A stretch of DNA of 64,000 nucleotides from Lithospermum erythrorhizon (taxonomy: Eukaryota; Streptophyta; Magnoliopsida; Boraginales; Boraginaceae). The position numbers were made by a program, and so were the translations under genes. The notes under the pieces are model-generated. The model did no database searches, was not told the origin of the DNA, and saw only the letters and a program-made list of their open reading frames with translations. The stretch covers positions 124,001 through 188,000 of the forward strand of contig JADFUC010001591.1 of assembly GCA_019722365.1 (NCBI GenBank), read 5' to 3'. Positions 24,996 through 34,926 of the stretch are shown piece after piece (position 1 is the stretch's first letter; every line of letters begins with the position of its first letter).

Positions 24996-25224
24996 CTCCC
25001 TCCGTCTCGATTTATAAGGTCGTTTAGAAAAAAAATACTTTATTAAGAAAATCATCGATTGTTCAATTTTCAAGGAGAGAAAAAATATATCAACCAGTAG
25101 AAAAAAATAGTAGGTGACAATACAAACTTCAATGCAAAAATTTGGATTGGTAAATAAAACGATCACACTTATAATGAAAAAGAGAAATTTTTACTAGATG
25201 ATCACTTAAATTAAGACGGAGGGA
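24996..25224. mobile_element. Stowaway-like MITE
   Basis: An element of about 229 bp with terminal inverted repeats CTCCCTCCGTCT at the left and AGACGGAGGGA at the right, next to TA-rich flanks, as expected for Stowaway MITEs (Tc1/mariner) that target TA. It has no coding capacity. It sits exactly between two direct copies of its flanking DNA: AATATTATTTTAAGTTAG at 24877 and 25224, and ATTGGTTTATTAA..TTGATCAACTAATATA ending at 24995 and about 25282. The TA duplication is not clean at the right end. Confidence 0.7.
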
Positions 25225-25282
25225 ATATTATTTTAAGTTAGATTTTTATTGGTTTATTAAATGAAGTTGATCAACTAATATA

Positions 25283-25930
25283 TATACAAGGATATATAAA
25301 AATATTTAATTATTAAGGATTGAGTTCTGCGTAGTGGTTATACAGTTGCTATCTAAAGATAGAGATTCAATGTTATTAGCTTTTTCTTAAATCATGTGTC
25401 ACATACGGTTAAAAAGTAATAATATCCATAAAAACATGTTTCCTACGTTTTTTCTCAATAATATTTTGAGTATTTTTCACTTAATTTTCTTTATAAATAA
25501 TCAAATTGTACTCGTACATAATAGCTAACGTTTTTTGTTTGTCGTCTTGTATAATTTACTACGTAGTACTCCGTAGCATGTATATATTATGTGTTCACTG
25601 CATTAACTAGTATCACACAATTTCATAAACCATCCTCCTTATAATTGGAAGTAGAATAAATTCAGTAACAATCAATTAGTAACTTATATCAGAGATCGAA
25701 AATTAAAAGCAGAAACTGAATAAATGGGATAAAGGTCTCATAAATGACGATGATGTTACTTTGTTCTTCAAATTCTCCTAATGAAATCTGATTAGAGGAT
25801 GGAGTATAAGATATCCGAAAATGAGGATGATGATGCTACTTTGTTTCGTCAAGTGCTCCTAATGAAATCTTATTATAATAAGAGGATTTATATAGGACTA
25901 TAGTAAAAGTGTTGAGAGAGAAAGAGAAAT
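25283..25930. other. Intergenic, AT-rich
   Basis: Nothing recognisable. An imperfect pair of GATGATG(C/T)TACTTTGTT..TCTCCTAATGAAATC segments at about 25750 and 25830 indicates a small local duplication. Confidence 0.4.
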
Positions 25931-25935
25931 AAAAA

Positions 25936-26060
25936 ATTGTACCACAATGAGAGAGAGAGAGAGAGAGAGTAGAATAGAGACAAATCAGAGATTGTACCAC
26001 AATGAGAGAGAGAGAGAGAGAGCAGAATAGAGACAAATCAGAGATTGTACCACAATGATC
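25936..26060. repeat. ~54-bp tandem repeat containing (GA)n
   Basis: The unit ATTGTACCACAATGA + (GA)n + tagaatagagacaaatcagag starts at 25936, 25991 and 26044 (third copy partial). The GA runs are about 10-13 dinucleotides long and differ in length between units, so this should be a length-polymorphic locus. Confidence 0.8.
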
Positions 26061-27142
26061 GAGCGAGGCTTGTTTGGCATTTAGGCATGTACAGGATTGT
26101 TAATATATTTGATTATTATACTCCGTCCATTATACGTGCGTTAAAGCCATGCTTAGCTAATTTATATGGCAATAGGTAGCTTCATCCACCTTATTAGGCT
26201 CCATCTCTGATAGAAAATTAATCCTTAATTCCTCACCCCTAATAACATACCAATATGACAATATATATGGTATCCAAAGTGAGTTGGAAATTGACATAAC
26301 TAATAAAGTCAAATTAAAGATATATTTAATATATGTATTACTTATTTTATTTCTTCAATTTTTATTTGAATGACTACTAGTACCATAACTGAAATATATT
26401 ATATATTTATCCCTCTAATTCATTTTAATTAGCTTTAATCATTAGTTACTAATTATTTATTATTCAAAAAATACAACCTTTATATAATTAGTTTCGTCTT
26501 TAAAACTAGTTTCATAATATTATTTTTTTTTATAATTTTTCATAATATGATTAACTAGTAATTGATTGTCAAAATTCTACATTGATACATAAAAATGTGA
26601 ATTAAATTGGATTGGAGTTAATATATATTAACGAAACACTGCATCAATTAATAAAAAATTACATTTACATTTACAATTTTCTATTATTTTTTCTCTAATC
26701 GATGAAGTTCGTGTGTAGTGCAATAAAGCTCACAAAAAAAAAAAAAACGTTCATTATATTCTCCTTTACATTAGCAATAACGAAAACAATATTCATTATA
26801 TACGTACATATACATTTTCCTTTATATATAGTAGCTTGCTTTTTGACTATCATGGTTTTCATTTCAAACAAGTCCCAATAGTGAAGACCAAACCCAAAAA
26901 GAAGAAATCATTTCATTATATACGTACATATACGTTCTAAGCTTTTCTTCCATAATTTGATGGCTTTGTTTCTTTTTTGACTCCATTAATATATTTTCTT
27001 TTTTTCAAAGTTACAAGCCATTCTTCATTATCAAGATTTCTGGGTTAACTTTAACCGTACCTCTTAACAGTATATCTAGAAACCAAGTTTCATTGCCTAC
27101 TCGATGTGAAAGACATTAAAAGACCAAACTAAAAAAGAAGAA
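26061..27142 (+). promoter_or_regulatory. Upstream region of the papain-like gene, with a local duplication
   Basis: AT-rich. TCATTATATACGTACATATAC occurs at about 26794 and again at about 26911. GAAGACCAAACCCAAAAAGAAGAAA occurs at 26883, in a variant form at 27121 just before the start codon, and again inside the coding sequence at 27194. A TATA-like TTTATATATAG lies near 26821. The transcription start is unknown. Confidence 0.45.
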
Positions 27143-30132
27143 ATGAAGATGACGAGAATGACTCGGAAAAAAAATGCGGCAGAAAATAAAGTGGAAGACC
27201 AAACCCAAAAAGAAGAAAGCAAGAAGAGGCCAGCGAGAAAGGCAGCGGAAAAGAAAGTGGAAGTCCCAGAGACAAGGAAGAGGCCAAGACGACTAGAAAC
27301 CACCACCGCCACGACGGTGAAAAAAAGGAGCCGAATAGGACTTTCCCAGTCGAGGCCTCCCATGCCGAAATCCGAGTACAAATACCCGGACAAAATGCCT
27401 GCAAAATTGCCTCCGCAGAAAAGAGATATTAGAAAGCTATACCCACCTCGGCCCCCTCCTCTTGTTGATCTTGATCCGGAAAAATTTCGGTTCTCCATAA
27501 AAAGTGATCTTATGGATGAAGAGGCATGGGATCAGCTCAGTTTTGGTAAGATTATTTGTTTAAAGAATTACGTAAGGGCTTATCTGGTTTAAATGGATGA
27601 GTAAGGGATTATTTGTTTAAAGAATTACGTAAGGGCTTATGGTTATGATATCTGGTTTAAATGGATGACTAAGGGATTATTTGTTTAAAGAATTACGTGT
27701 AAGGGCTTATCTTATGAAGCTATATGGTGTCTTGGATATATAGATTCATTTTGTCAAATTGTTGTGATTTGTGAAGTTGTTATTTTATTGTGTGTTGTAT
27801 AGTGTACTGTTGATATTTTGTATAGTGTTGCTATTTTACTGTGTGTTGTATAGTGTTGTTATTTTAGTGAAGTTGTTATTTTAGTGTGTCGTACAGATTT
27901 ATGTAGATAATCACCTCACTGTGTTGTATACTGTTGCATGGCTTCTACAGGTACAACATTATACAACAGATATACACCAACAATATTTTTTTAATGAAAT
28001 GATAATTTTATTTCTAAATATAATTTTTTCAATTACCACATTTATAAATAAAGGAAGTAAAATAGTCTCTCACTCCTAAACCAAACATTGTTTGGGTATT
28101 TGTATAACACTTCAGCTCCTACAAGCACACGGAAGCCGTAAAAAGTATAAGTAAATTTCTATTTTAGCTTTTTTATTTATTTATTAATATAATAAGTTCA
28201 TTTAGGGGCAAAAGAGTCATTTTATATATTTTGAAACACTGTTTCGGTGTGCTTTTAAAGGAACAATATGTTATCAATCGCATGTGTCATTTCATATAAT
28301 TTATTTTGTCAAATTGTTGTGATTTGATAAGTTGTTATTTTAGTGTGTGTTGTATAGTGTTGCTATTTTGTATATAGTGTTGCTATTTTAGTGTGTGTTG
28401 TATATATTTATGTAGATCAGCTCGGTGTGTGTTATAGTGTTTCATGGTTGGTTGGGGAAAATAGTGAAATATCAAAACGCCAATAAAATAGCAGTAGAGG
28501 GATGATTTCAGTCCCACAGACTGTGTTAATTCAAGAACTAGAAAAGACATCTTCACACGACCATTAAACAAACAAATCAAGCAAACTAATAAGAGTTTGA
28601 AGAAAAGGGTGGTGTGAGGTGATATATATGTCTGAAAGGTCTTGTTTGGTTGATGATCAAAGTTTTATTCTTGGGGTTGGTGGTTCATTTTGCATGCAAT
28701 CATCCTTCTTGTGTTGTTCATCTGTTTCAATGCGTTTGAGGCTTATCAGGACTTGTTCAGGAGTGAAGGGTTTTGGAGGTTATCAGATAAATAAATTAAA
28801 TCTCTTCTTGTTCTTGACAGTGGCTCACTCTTGACAAGTCTTTTTTTTTTTTCTCTTATTGATAGATAGTTATCAAGGATTAGTGTTGCAGCATGGTTAA
28901 TACAAGGGGACACTATACAACTCATACAAATAGTATTTTTTTAGTGAAATGACAATTTTATTCACAAATATAATTTTTTCAATTATAACTCTTGAAAATA
29001 AGTGGAAAAGAAAAATAGTCATCTCACTCCTAAATCAAACACTATTTGGGTGTTTGTACAATCACAAAGAAGCAGTAAAACTAGGAGTGAAATTACTATT
29101 TTAGCTCATTTAGGGACAAAATGTTCATTTTATATATTTTTAAACAATGTTTTGGTGTGCTTTTAGATAAACAATATGTTATCAATGGCATTTGTTATTT
29201 ATAGTGATAAATATTTTATTTTTATAGACACTTGTTGGGCATTAGCGGTCATGCAAGTTGTACAGAACAACGCAAAATTAGATGATCAAATTAAGTTGGA
29301 TGATTGGATTCTTTCGGCTCAATGCTTAATCAACTGTCTCCCTGCCATATATAACCGGAATCATTTGAAGAAGTGGTTTGCTAAAGACGAGTGCTATGTA
29401 TGCAACACAGAGGATGCATTACATTTGGTCAAGTATCGGGGGATGGCACTTGCATCTGAGGTTCCTTATAAGGGTTCATATGACGGATTTCAGCCATATC
29501 GCTCTGTATGTCAATATTTTTTTTGTTATTTTATAATTTTAAATTGAAAGTTTGATTTTTAAACATAATAGTTAATCTAATTTATTTTTTGTTTCATTTA
29601 TTTGAAATTTAATATCTTGTTTGTTGAAATATTTTCAGGCTGGTTTTATAAAGGATTATTATATAATCCCTCTTAGGTGGCCTGATTTGGTAGTGGGATC
29701 TACATTACACCGAATGGGATTTCTTATTGGTACTTTTGATTGTGACGATGATCTTGAGAACTACGTGCCAGTAAGATATATCATCCCTTTATGCTAATAA
29801 TATTAATTATTATAATTCTTTGATTTTGTGTAACTTTATATTAAGTTTAATATAATTGTTAATTATTGTAGGGCACCGTCTATGATATAACACCGGGAAA
29901 ACAAATAGGAGGCCACTGTGCTTTAATAACCGGTGTAGGCAAGATGAATGGAGAAAGTTATTTCGAAATTCGAAATACATTCGGGCCTAAATGGGGGGAA
30001 AATGGCTATGGTTTCATAAAGAGAAAATTGTTTAGGGTCATTCAAGGAGTTTCTAAAGCTAGCATAATGGATTTAGAATCGTACAAGAAATCCGAAATAT
30101 TTAACAAAGATTTTGTTACACTTTTAGATTAG
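27143..30132 (+). CDS. Papain-like cysteine peptidase with basic N-terminus, no prodomain
   Basis: Four exons join in frame: 27143-27545, 29228-29505, 29639-29770 and 29872-30132 (357 residues). The catalytic parts of peptidase family C1 are all present: Gln131 six residues before Cys137 ('QLSFDTCWALAV', the papain oxyanion-hole spacing), His286 in 'GGHCALITGVG' and Asn306 in 'EIRNTFGPKWGENGYGFIKR'. The Cys-to-His distance is close to papain's. In place of a signal peptide and inhibitory I29 prodomain there is a Lys/Arg-rich region (residues 1-80, e.g. 'KKRPARKAAEKK', 'RKRPRR', 'VKKRSR') and then a Pro-rich stretch. I infer nuclear or cytosolic rather than vacuolar location. 'SCW' is replaced by 'TCW' and the 'NSWG' motif by 'NTFG', so activity is uncertain though possible. 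The ATG at 27143 is the first of the frame; Met3 and Met6 are alternatives. A PUB-type ARM ORF follows 29 nt after the stop. Confidence 0.8.
27546..27722 (+). repeat. Three tandem copies of a ~60-70-bp unit at the start of intron 1
   Basis: GTAAG(GG)ATTATTTGTTTAAAGAATTACGTAAGGGCTTAT recurs at about 27546, 27601 and 27667, each followed by CTGGTTTAAATGGATGA-like sequence. The first copy begins at the splice donor of exon 1, so later copies carry donor-like GTAAGG sequence. Confidence 0.8.
27955..29200. repeat. ~300-bp direct duplication within intron 1
   Basis: 27955-28290 and 28900-29200 are diverged direct copies. Shared blocks include GAAATGA(T/C)AATTTTATT, CTCACTCCTAAA(C/T)CAAACA, TTTGGTGTGCTTTTA and AACAATATGTTATCAAT. 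The second copy runs into the acceptor of exon 2. Between them, 27780-27880 and 28310-28420 hold TGTGTTGTATAGTGTTG(C/T)TATTTTA repeats. I could not assign the unit to a known transposon. Confidence 0.7.
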
Positions 30133-30161
30133 TTTAGCATACTAGTTTAATAATTTGAACT

Positions 30162-30842
30162 ATGGCCACTATACTTCGGATTGGGAGTTCAGAGACTCGG
30201 TTATGCACGGTTTCAATATTCGAGAAGATGGGTGAGACTGATCATCACTGCAATTTACTTATTCAAGATCACGGCATTGATTTTTTCAAATCCCTGTTGG
30301 AAGTTCTTACAGATGAAATATCAGAAAAAGCAAGTTCTTGTGCTCTTAAAGTTTTGATCAAAATCTTGAAAGTTTCAAAGAAAAGCCGTCTAAAACCAAT
30401 TGAAGCTGGAGCTATTTGTACATTGATTGAGCTTGTTCCAGATTCTACAAGATCGAAATGTGAAAAAATTATGTATTTGATTAAATTAATGTGTGAAAGT
30501 GCAGATGGGAGATTAGCTTTTGCTGAACAAGCGGTTGGAATTGCAGCTGTGTCCGAGAAACTGTTGAATGTTTCAGATGCTGCAACTAAAATTGGTGTGA
30601 AGTTTTTGTGGCTGCTTTGCAATTTTAATCCTACTCAGAAGGTTTTAGAGGAAATGTTGGTTTTTGGATCTGTAAAGAAGCTTGTAGCTTTGTTGCATAC
30701 TGGTGACGAGAATAATTCATCTACTAAGGAGAGAGTTGTTGTGAATATTCTCAAGTTGCATGCAAATTCATGGAGTAGGTATCCGTGTTTTCCTAGAGAA
30801 ATGAAGGAATATTTAGGTCTAGGAGGTGTTCCTTGTGCTTAA
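30162..30842 (+). CDS. PUB-type ARM-repeat protein lacking the U-box
   Basis: An intronless 226-residue ORF. Its ARM repeats match the C-terminal half of plant U-box E3 ligases of the PUB22/23/24 group: 'RLKPIEAGAICTLIELV', 'KCEKIMYLIKLMCESADGR', 'GIAAVSEKLLNVSDAA', 'VLEEMLVFGSVKKLVALL', 'VVNILKLHANSWSRYPCFP'. Family members are usually above 400 residues with an N-terminal U-box that binds the E2; here the U-box and early ARM repeats are absent and an in-frame stop lies upstream of the ATG. It could bind PUB partners or targets without ligase activity, or be a relic, but the frame is open with no internal stop. It starts 29 nt after the stop of the papain-like gene on the same strand, so it may be co-transcribed with it. 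Confidence 0.8.
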   Translation: MATILRIGSSETRLCTVSIFEKMGETDHHCNLLIQDHGIDFFKSLLEVLTDEISEKASSCALKVLIKILKVSKKSRLKPIEAGAICTLIELVPDSTRSKCEKIMYLIKLMCESADGRLAFAEQAVGIAAVSEKLLNVSDAATKIGVKFLWLLCNFNPTQKVLEEMLVFGSVKKLVALLHTGDENNSSTKERVVVNILKLHANSWSRYPCFPREMKEYLGLGGVPCA

Positions 30843-31590
30843 AAATTGTATATATAATTCTATGCAATCTAAAGTTTGGTATCTTAGCTTATGTGCGTTC
30901 GTTCGCACATAAACCTACATACAAATTAAATAGTATTTCTCCATTTGTTATACTTTCATTTAATATAGTTGGTCATATATCACTAAGCTTGTACTCTGTC
31001 AGCTAAATTACACAAAAATCTAAATTTCATAAAACGTAAAAATTGAAAATGCAAGGATTTATATATATACTAGTTAGCGATTATAAGTAACATTATATCT
31101 TTACGCAAAATGGCATAGTAAAGTAATGATGTATCAGACACCCTTAATGTGAAGGTGTTATGAAATTTGATGTACTAATTAGCGGTTATAGGAAAAGCTG
31201 ATTTGAGCACCAAACTCAACATACATCATTAAGAGTCAATAACAGTATAAGTTAACATCAACAGTATATATAATAAAGTCCATTATAGGTAATTATTCAC
31301 ATTTTTTATTCAGTTCTTCCTAGTGTGTCCTACTAACTTTTCCCTTAACGAATCTTGGATCTCTTACCACTTCGGTAGTAGATCCAAACCTAAGTGCAAA
31401 TGCATCGAACTACGAAATAAGCTTCATCATTTGAAAGTAAGTTTACTTCACTGGAGGCCCATAAAGATACAGTGTTAGAAGATGGAAATTATAGAAGCCT
31501 AGATAAAGTAATGATTGAGTAAAAGACAATTACCAGATAACGATAACAAATAGGTGAATAAGATTCTTCTCCACTGAAACCTTGTGCCTA
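30843..31590. other. Intergenic after the ARM ORF
   Basis: Nothing recognisable. This should include the 3' UTR of the ARM ORF. The right part is downstream of the minus-strand split gene. Confidence 0.35.
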
Positions 31591-31599
31591 CTTTAAGAT

Positions 31600-32256
31600 T
31601 AAAAAAAATCCCAATATCATTCACTTTGCCAAGGTTCCAGGTGAGACATTGGTTGTTCTCTAAGAAGAGAACCATCTGAAGTGGACTGTTCGGGACTTAT
31701 TGTGTCACCTGGGTTCCTGTCTAGGCAACCATTAATTCCTTTCTCTCAACCGGTATGGTTTTCTGGATGTTCCTGAGCTGATGGAGCAATAGAACCTTTA
31801 TTGCAAATTTATGACTACTTTTTCAATGCATTTCTCTCATCTAGAACATTAGATAAATGACATAAGTATTATAAAATACTCGGACAACAGTTTTGTCAAA
31901 AATATTAGAGTGACAAGTTAACCTTCAAAATCTGCACAAGAAAGATATTCTGAAAATATCGACTCCCAGGTAAATGAAGTACATCAAAGTCAAAGTTATA
32001 TAAGGAGTTTGAATTATCATCTACCTGCCATCTTTTTAGCAGTCTTCGCTGAGTACACTACCAAAACTGAGCAAAGTTCTTTCATGTCTTGTGGTTGAAT
32101 GATATCCGACACCAATGACCTTTAAATAGAGAAAAGTATTCAGATTCAATTCAAATACTCCATTAGAATTTAAGTTTTGAATTGAGCATACCTGTAAGTC
32201 AATTTTGAAGTATATGAAGCAGCAACACCATTGCGATATGCAGCTCTCTACCAGAG
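31600..32256 (-). pseudogene. 3' exons of an unrecognised minus-strand gene, split by the copia element
   Basis: Minus-strand exons can be traced right to left. The interrupted exon 52884-52851 / 32251-32192 reads 'SAFALFDMLCSG' then, after a frame change near 32245 (GA doubled), 'AAYRNGVAASYTSKLTYR'. The exon 32119-32025 continues in phase: 'SLVSDIIQPQDMKELCSVLV', 'VYSAKTAKKMA', donor GTAGAT. A last exon near 31800-31610 reads '..SIAPSAQEHPENHTG', one in-frame TGA, then 'ISPEQSTSDGSLLREQPMS', 'HLEPWQSE' and stop. The composition and splice sites look like a genuine plant protein whose family I do not recognise. The frameshift, stop and 20-kb insertion make it a pseudogene in this assembly. 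Confidence 0.6.
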
Positions 32257-32490
32257 TGTTAAATTTTAGTAAACTTGATATTTGTGGCAAATAGAATATT
32301 AAGGAGAACAATTAGTTTATTTGGATAAGAGAAATAATAGGAATATCATTCCTTTGTTAGTTTAGAGTAGTATATATACCAAACATGTATTTCATAATTT
32401 TTTGTAGCAACTCACATTATGTATAACATTTCTTTTCTTCTCTACTCATTATATACAAATATTATGTGAGAGCCTATCACGTTTCTAACA
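32257..32490 (+). repeat. 5' LTR of the outer copia element
   Basis: 234 bp, TGTT..AACA ends, preceded by the CAGAG target duplication and followed after 3 nt by the initiator-Met primer-binding site. Nearly identical to 52617-52850; I count about half a dozen differences, all in the last 100 bp. Confidence 0.93.
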
Positions 32491-32519
32491 AAGTGGTATC
32501 AAAGCTAGTTTATTAAATA

Positions 32520-33710
32520 TGACAACAAAAAATAATGTCGTAACCTTTCAATATCCAAGGAAAACATGAAAGAGAGTATGATAAATATGGTCTCTTCGCA
32601 TGAAAACAATCATTGGTGCGCATGGAGTTTGGGACATTGTTGAAAATGGTTATACGGAATCCGAAGATAAGCCAAAATCAAATAAAATGGGGGAAGAAGA
32701 AACTGAATCAGATGATACGGAAGAAGATGATTCAGATAGCCGAGGCAGGATCAAAGTGCTGCGACAATTATACATCAAGGTCTGGATGATGATATGTTTG
32801 AGAAAGTTGCTAATGAAACTAATTCCAAACAAGCATGGGATACTCTTAATTTGTTTGAAGGGTAGTAGAGTGAAGGTTAAGCCTTCAAACTCTAAGAGTG
32901 AGTTCGAAAAAGAGCTTGAGATGTTTGATAAAACCATCAGATTATTTCACAATAGTTTTATATATTGTGAATCAAATGAAGAGGCTAGGTGAATCAATGC
33001 AAGATTCACGTGTAGTTGAAAAAATATTGCGTTCTCTTAATTCGGATTTCAACCATATAGTGGTTGCGATAGAAGAGTCGAATAAAGATTTGGACTTTAT
33101 GTCGATTAGATGAATTAAATGGAATATAGCCGAGCTCATGAGCAAGAATGCTTAAGAAGGGAAAAAGGATGATGAGCATTATTATTCTGACTAGAATCTC
33201 ATTTAATAATACAAAGGAGATACATTTTGACAAACAAATTATCAATCACGTGGTAGAAGTCGACAGGGCCGTGGCAGTAGTCGCTTCAATGGGTATTGCT
33301 TGATCAAAGAAGAGGGAGATATGAACAAAACTCCCAAATTTTTTACAGAGGTGAATCTTCTACCAGAGGTCGTGGACGTGGTAGAGGAGTGAGTCAATTC
33401 CAAAGAAATAATAATAATAAAGCTAATCTTCAATGTTACAATTGTGGTAAAAATGGACATTTTTCATGGGAATGTTATGCAAAAAAGGTGCAGGAAGAAA
33501 CAAATCTCATTGAAAATAAGGAAGACGACGTAGAAGAAGCAACTATGTTATTGGCCCTCAAAGTTGAAGACAAGAGAGATGATAATTATACATGGTATCT
33601 CGACAATGGAGCAAGTAACCATATGACAGGAGATAAGAACAAATTTGTTGATCTTGATGCAAGTGTAACCGGTAATGTGACGTTTGGTGATGGCTCAAAG
33701 TATAGGTGAA
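32520..33710 (+). pseudogene. gag, zinc knuckle and protease start of the outer copia
   Basis: Frame-broken gag begins near 32519 and shows 'MKTIIGAHGVWDIVENGY', then '[18 protein letters not shown]', '[20 protein letters not shown]' and '[14 protein letters not shown]', all typical of copia gag. The final open stretch (33296-33709) carries the CCHC zinc knuckle 'CYNCGKNGHFSWEC' and, 55 residues on, the aspartic protease site 'WYLDNGASNHMTG' (usual D-T/S-G reads D-N-G here). Several frameshifts and stops separate these parts, so no full polyprotein can be made. Confidence 0.88.
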
Positions 33711-33919
33711 AGGTAAGGTACAATCATGATTGGTGAAAGACTCAAGTCATAAAATTAATTCGGATGTATATTACATTCCAAATTTGAAAATAACATCTTA
33801 GTGTGGGACAACACGAAATTAATGGTTGCAAGATTTTAATGGAGGGACAAAAGTTATGGCTTCGCGTTAGAAACTCTAATCTTATAGCTACAGTTTCGAT
33901 GACTAAAAATAGAATGTTA

Positions 33920-34926
33920 CGATGGAAAATTCTATGGATATATGATATAAATACAAATCCATAGATCCGAAAGGGATCTTAAAGTGCTTACTACATTATT
34001 CGAAAATACAGATTACAATAAGTATAAACAGTATACATTCTTGTGAGATGAATTCACTAAAATTCAAACTTCAAATTCACAACGTGAAATTTGGCTTCCA
34101 TGACTCACTTTACATTGTAATATCAATCGTATGATATCTGGTTGGTCCACACCAGGAAGAGGTTGAATGAAAAATTGATTTATGCTAGTAAACAAAGGTT
34201 GAACAAAAAAACCAAAAACCGAAAAATTCTTGGAAATTTACTGCCTAAAGGGAGAGAGGCGGCTACTTTAGGGTTTTTGATGAAAAGTTTTTCATAACTT
34301 ATTATTATTTCATGAAAACCTAAACCTATATATGGGGCTAGGTTAAAAATGAGCCGAATGGCGACCCGTTAGTATTAGCTTGACTGGAATTAACTCTATT
34401 AGTTCGTTAAGACACTAATGAGTTCTTTAATAAGGATTGAACTATTTAATTAAGCTTAATTAAATAGTAATGAGTGAATATCAATAATCTTTCAAGTTAT
34501 TGATAAATATTAAAATTACTTGAACCCATTAAATAACTATTTAGTGATTACATTTGTTGTCGATATTCTACATGAAATGCTTAGAACCATGTAATTGAGA
34601 AATACATTTCTCAATAATACGATTCTCTTTAATTTCATACATGAAATATAACTCCAACGTCATTGTATGTGTGTGACATACAGAGCTCATATAATAGTAA
34701 GTTGTATAATAATAATAATTGACGATTCTTTATTATTATAACGATTAATAAGTAAGATCCCAGCAATAAGCTCATAACCCACTTAAATTATCATGAGAAC
34801 CCTTTTAGTAATATACAATTACTAAGTTGAACACTAAGTTACGATAATCACATTTAACTTAACTGGTAAATGAGTGATACTGGTGTCTGGCGGGCATAAT
34901 AAATGGAATCGGTCATTGATTTCCCA
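33920..34926 (-). repeat. Left LTR of the inner cluster (minus orientation)
   Basis: About 1007 bp. It aligns throughout with 48902-49911: GAAAATTCTATGGATATATGA at the left, AAATTCTTGGAAATTTAC in the middle, TTAATTTCATACATGAAATATAAC, and ATTGATTTCC(C)A at the right end. As the 3' LTR of a minus-strand element it should be followed by a reverse-complement polypurine tract, but 34927 on (TGGAGAACTTTGG) is not one, so its internal region may have been replaced. Confidence 0.8.

Noticed and set aside
27097..27498. 133- and 91-residue minus-strand ORFs, hydrophobic
   Set aside because: They are the complement of the Lys/Arg/Pro-rich exon 1 of the papain-like gene; hydrophobicity is a by-product of purine-rich sense codons.
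30269..30622. 117-residue minus-strand ORF
   Set aside because: Antisense shadow of the ARM-repeat ORF, which has clear family motifs on the plus strand.
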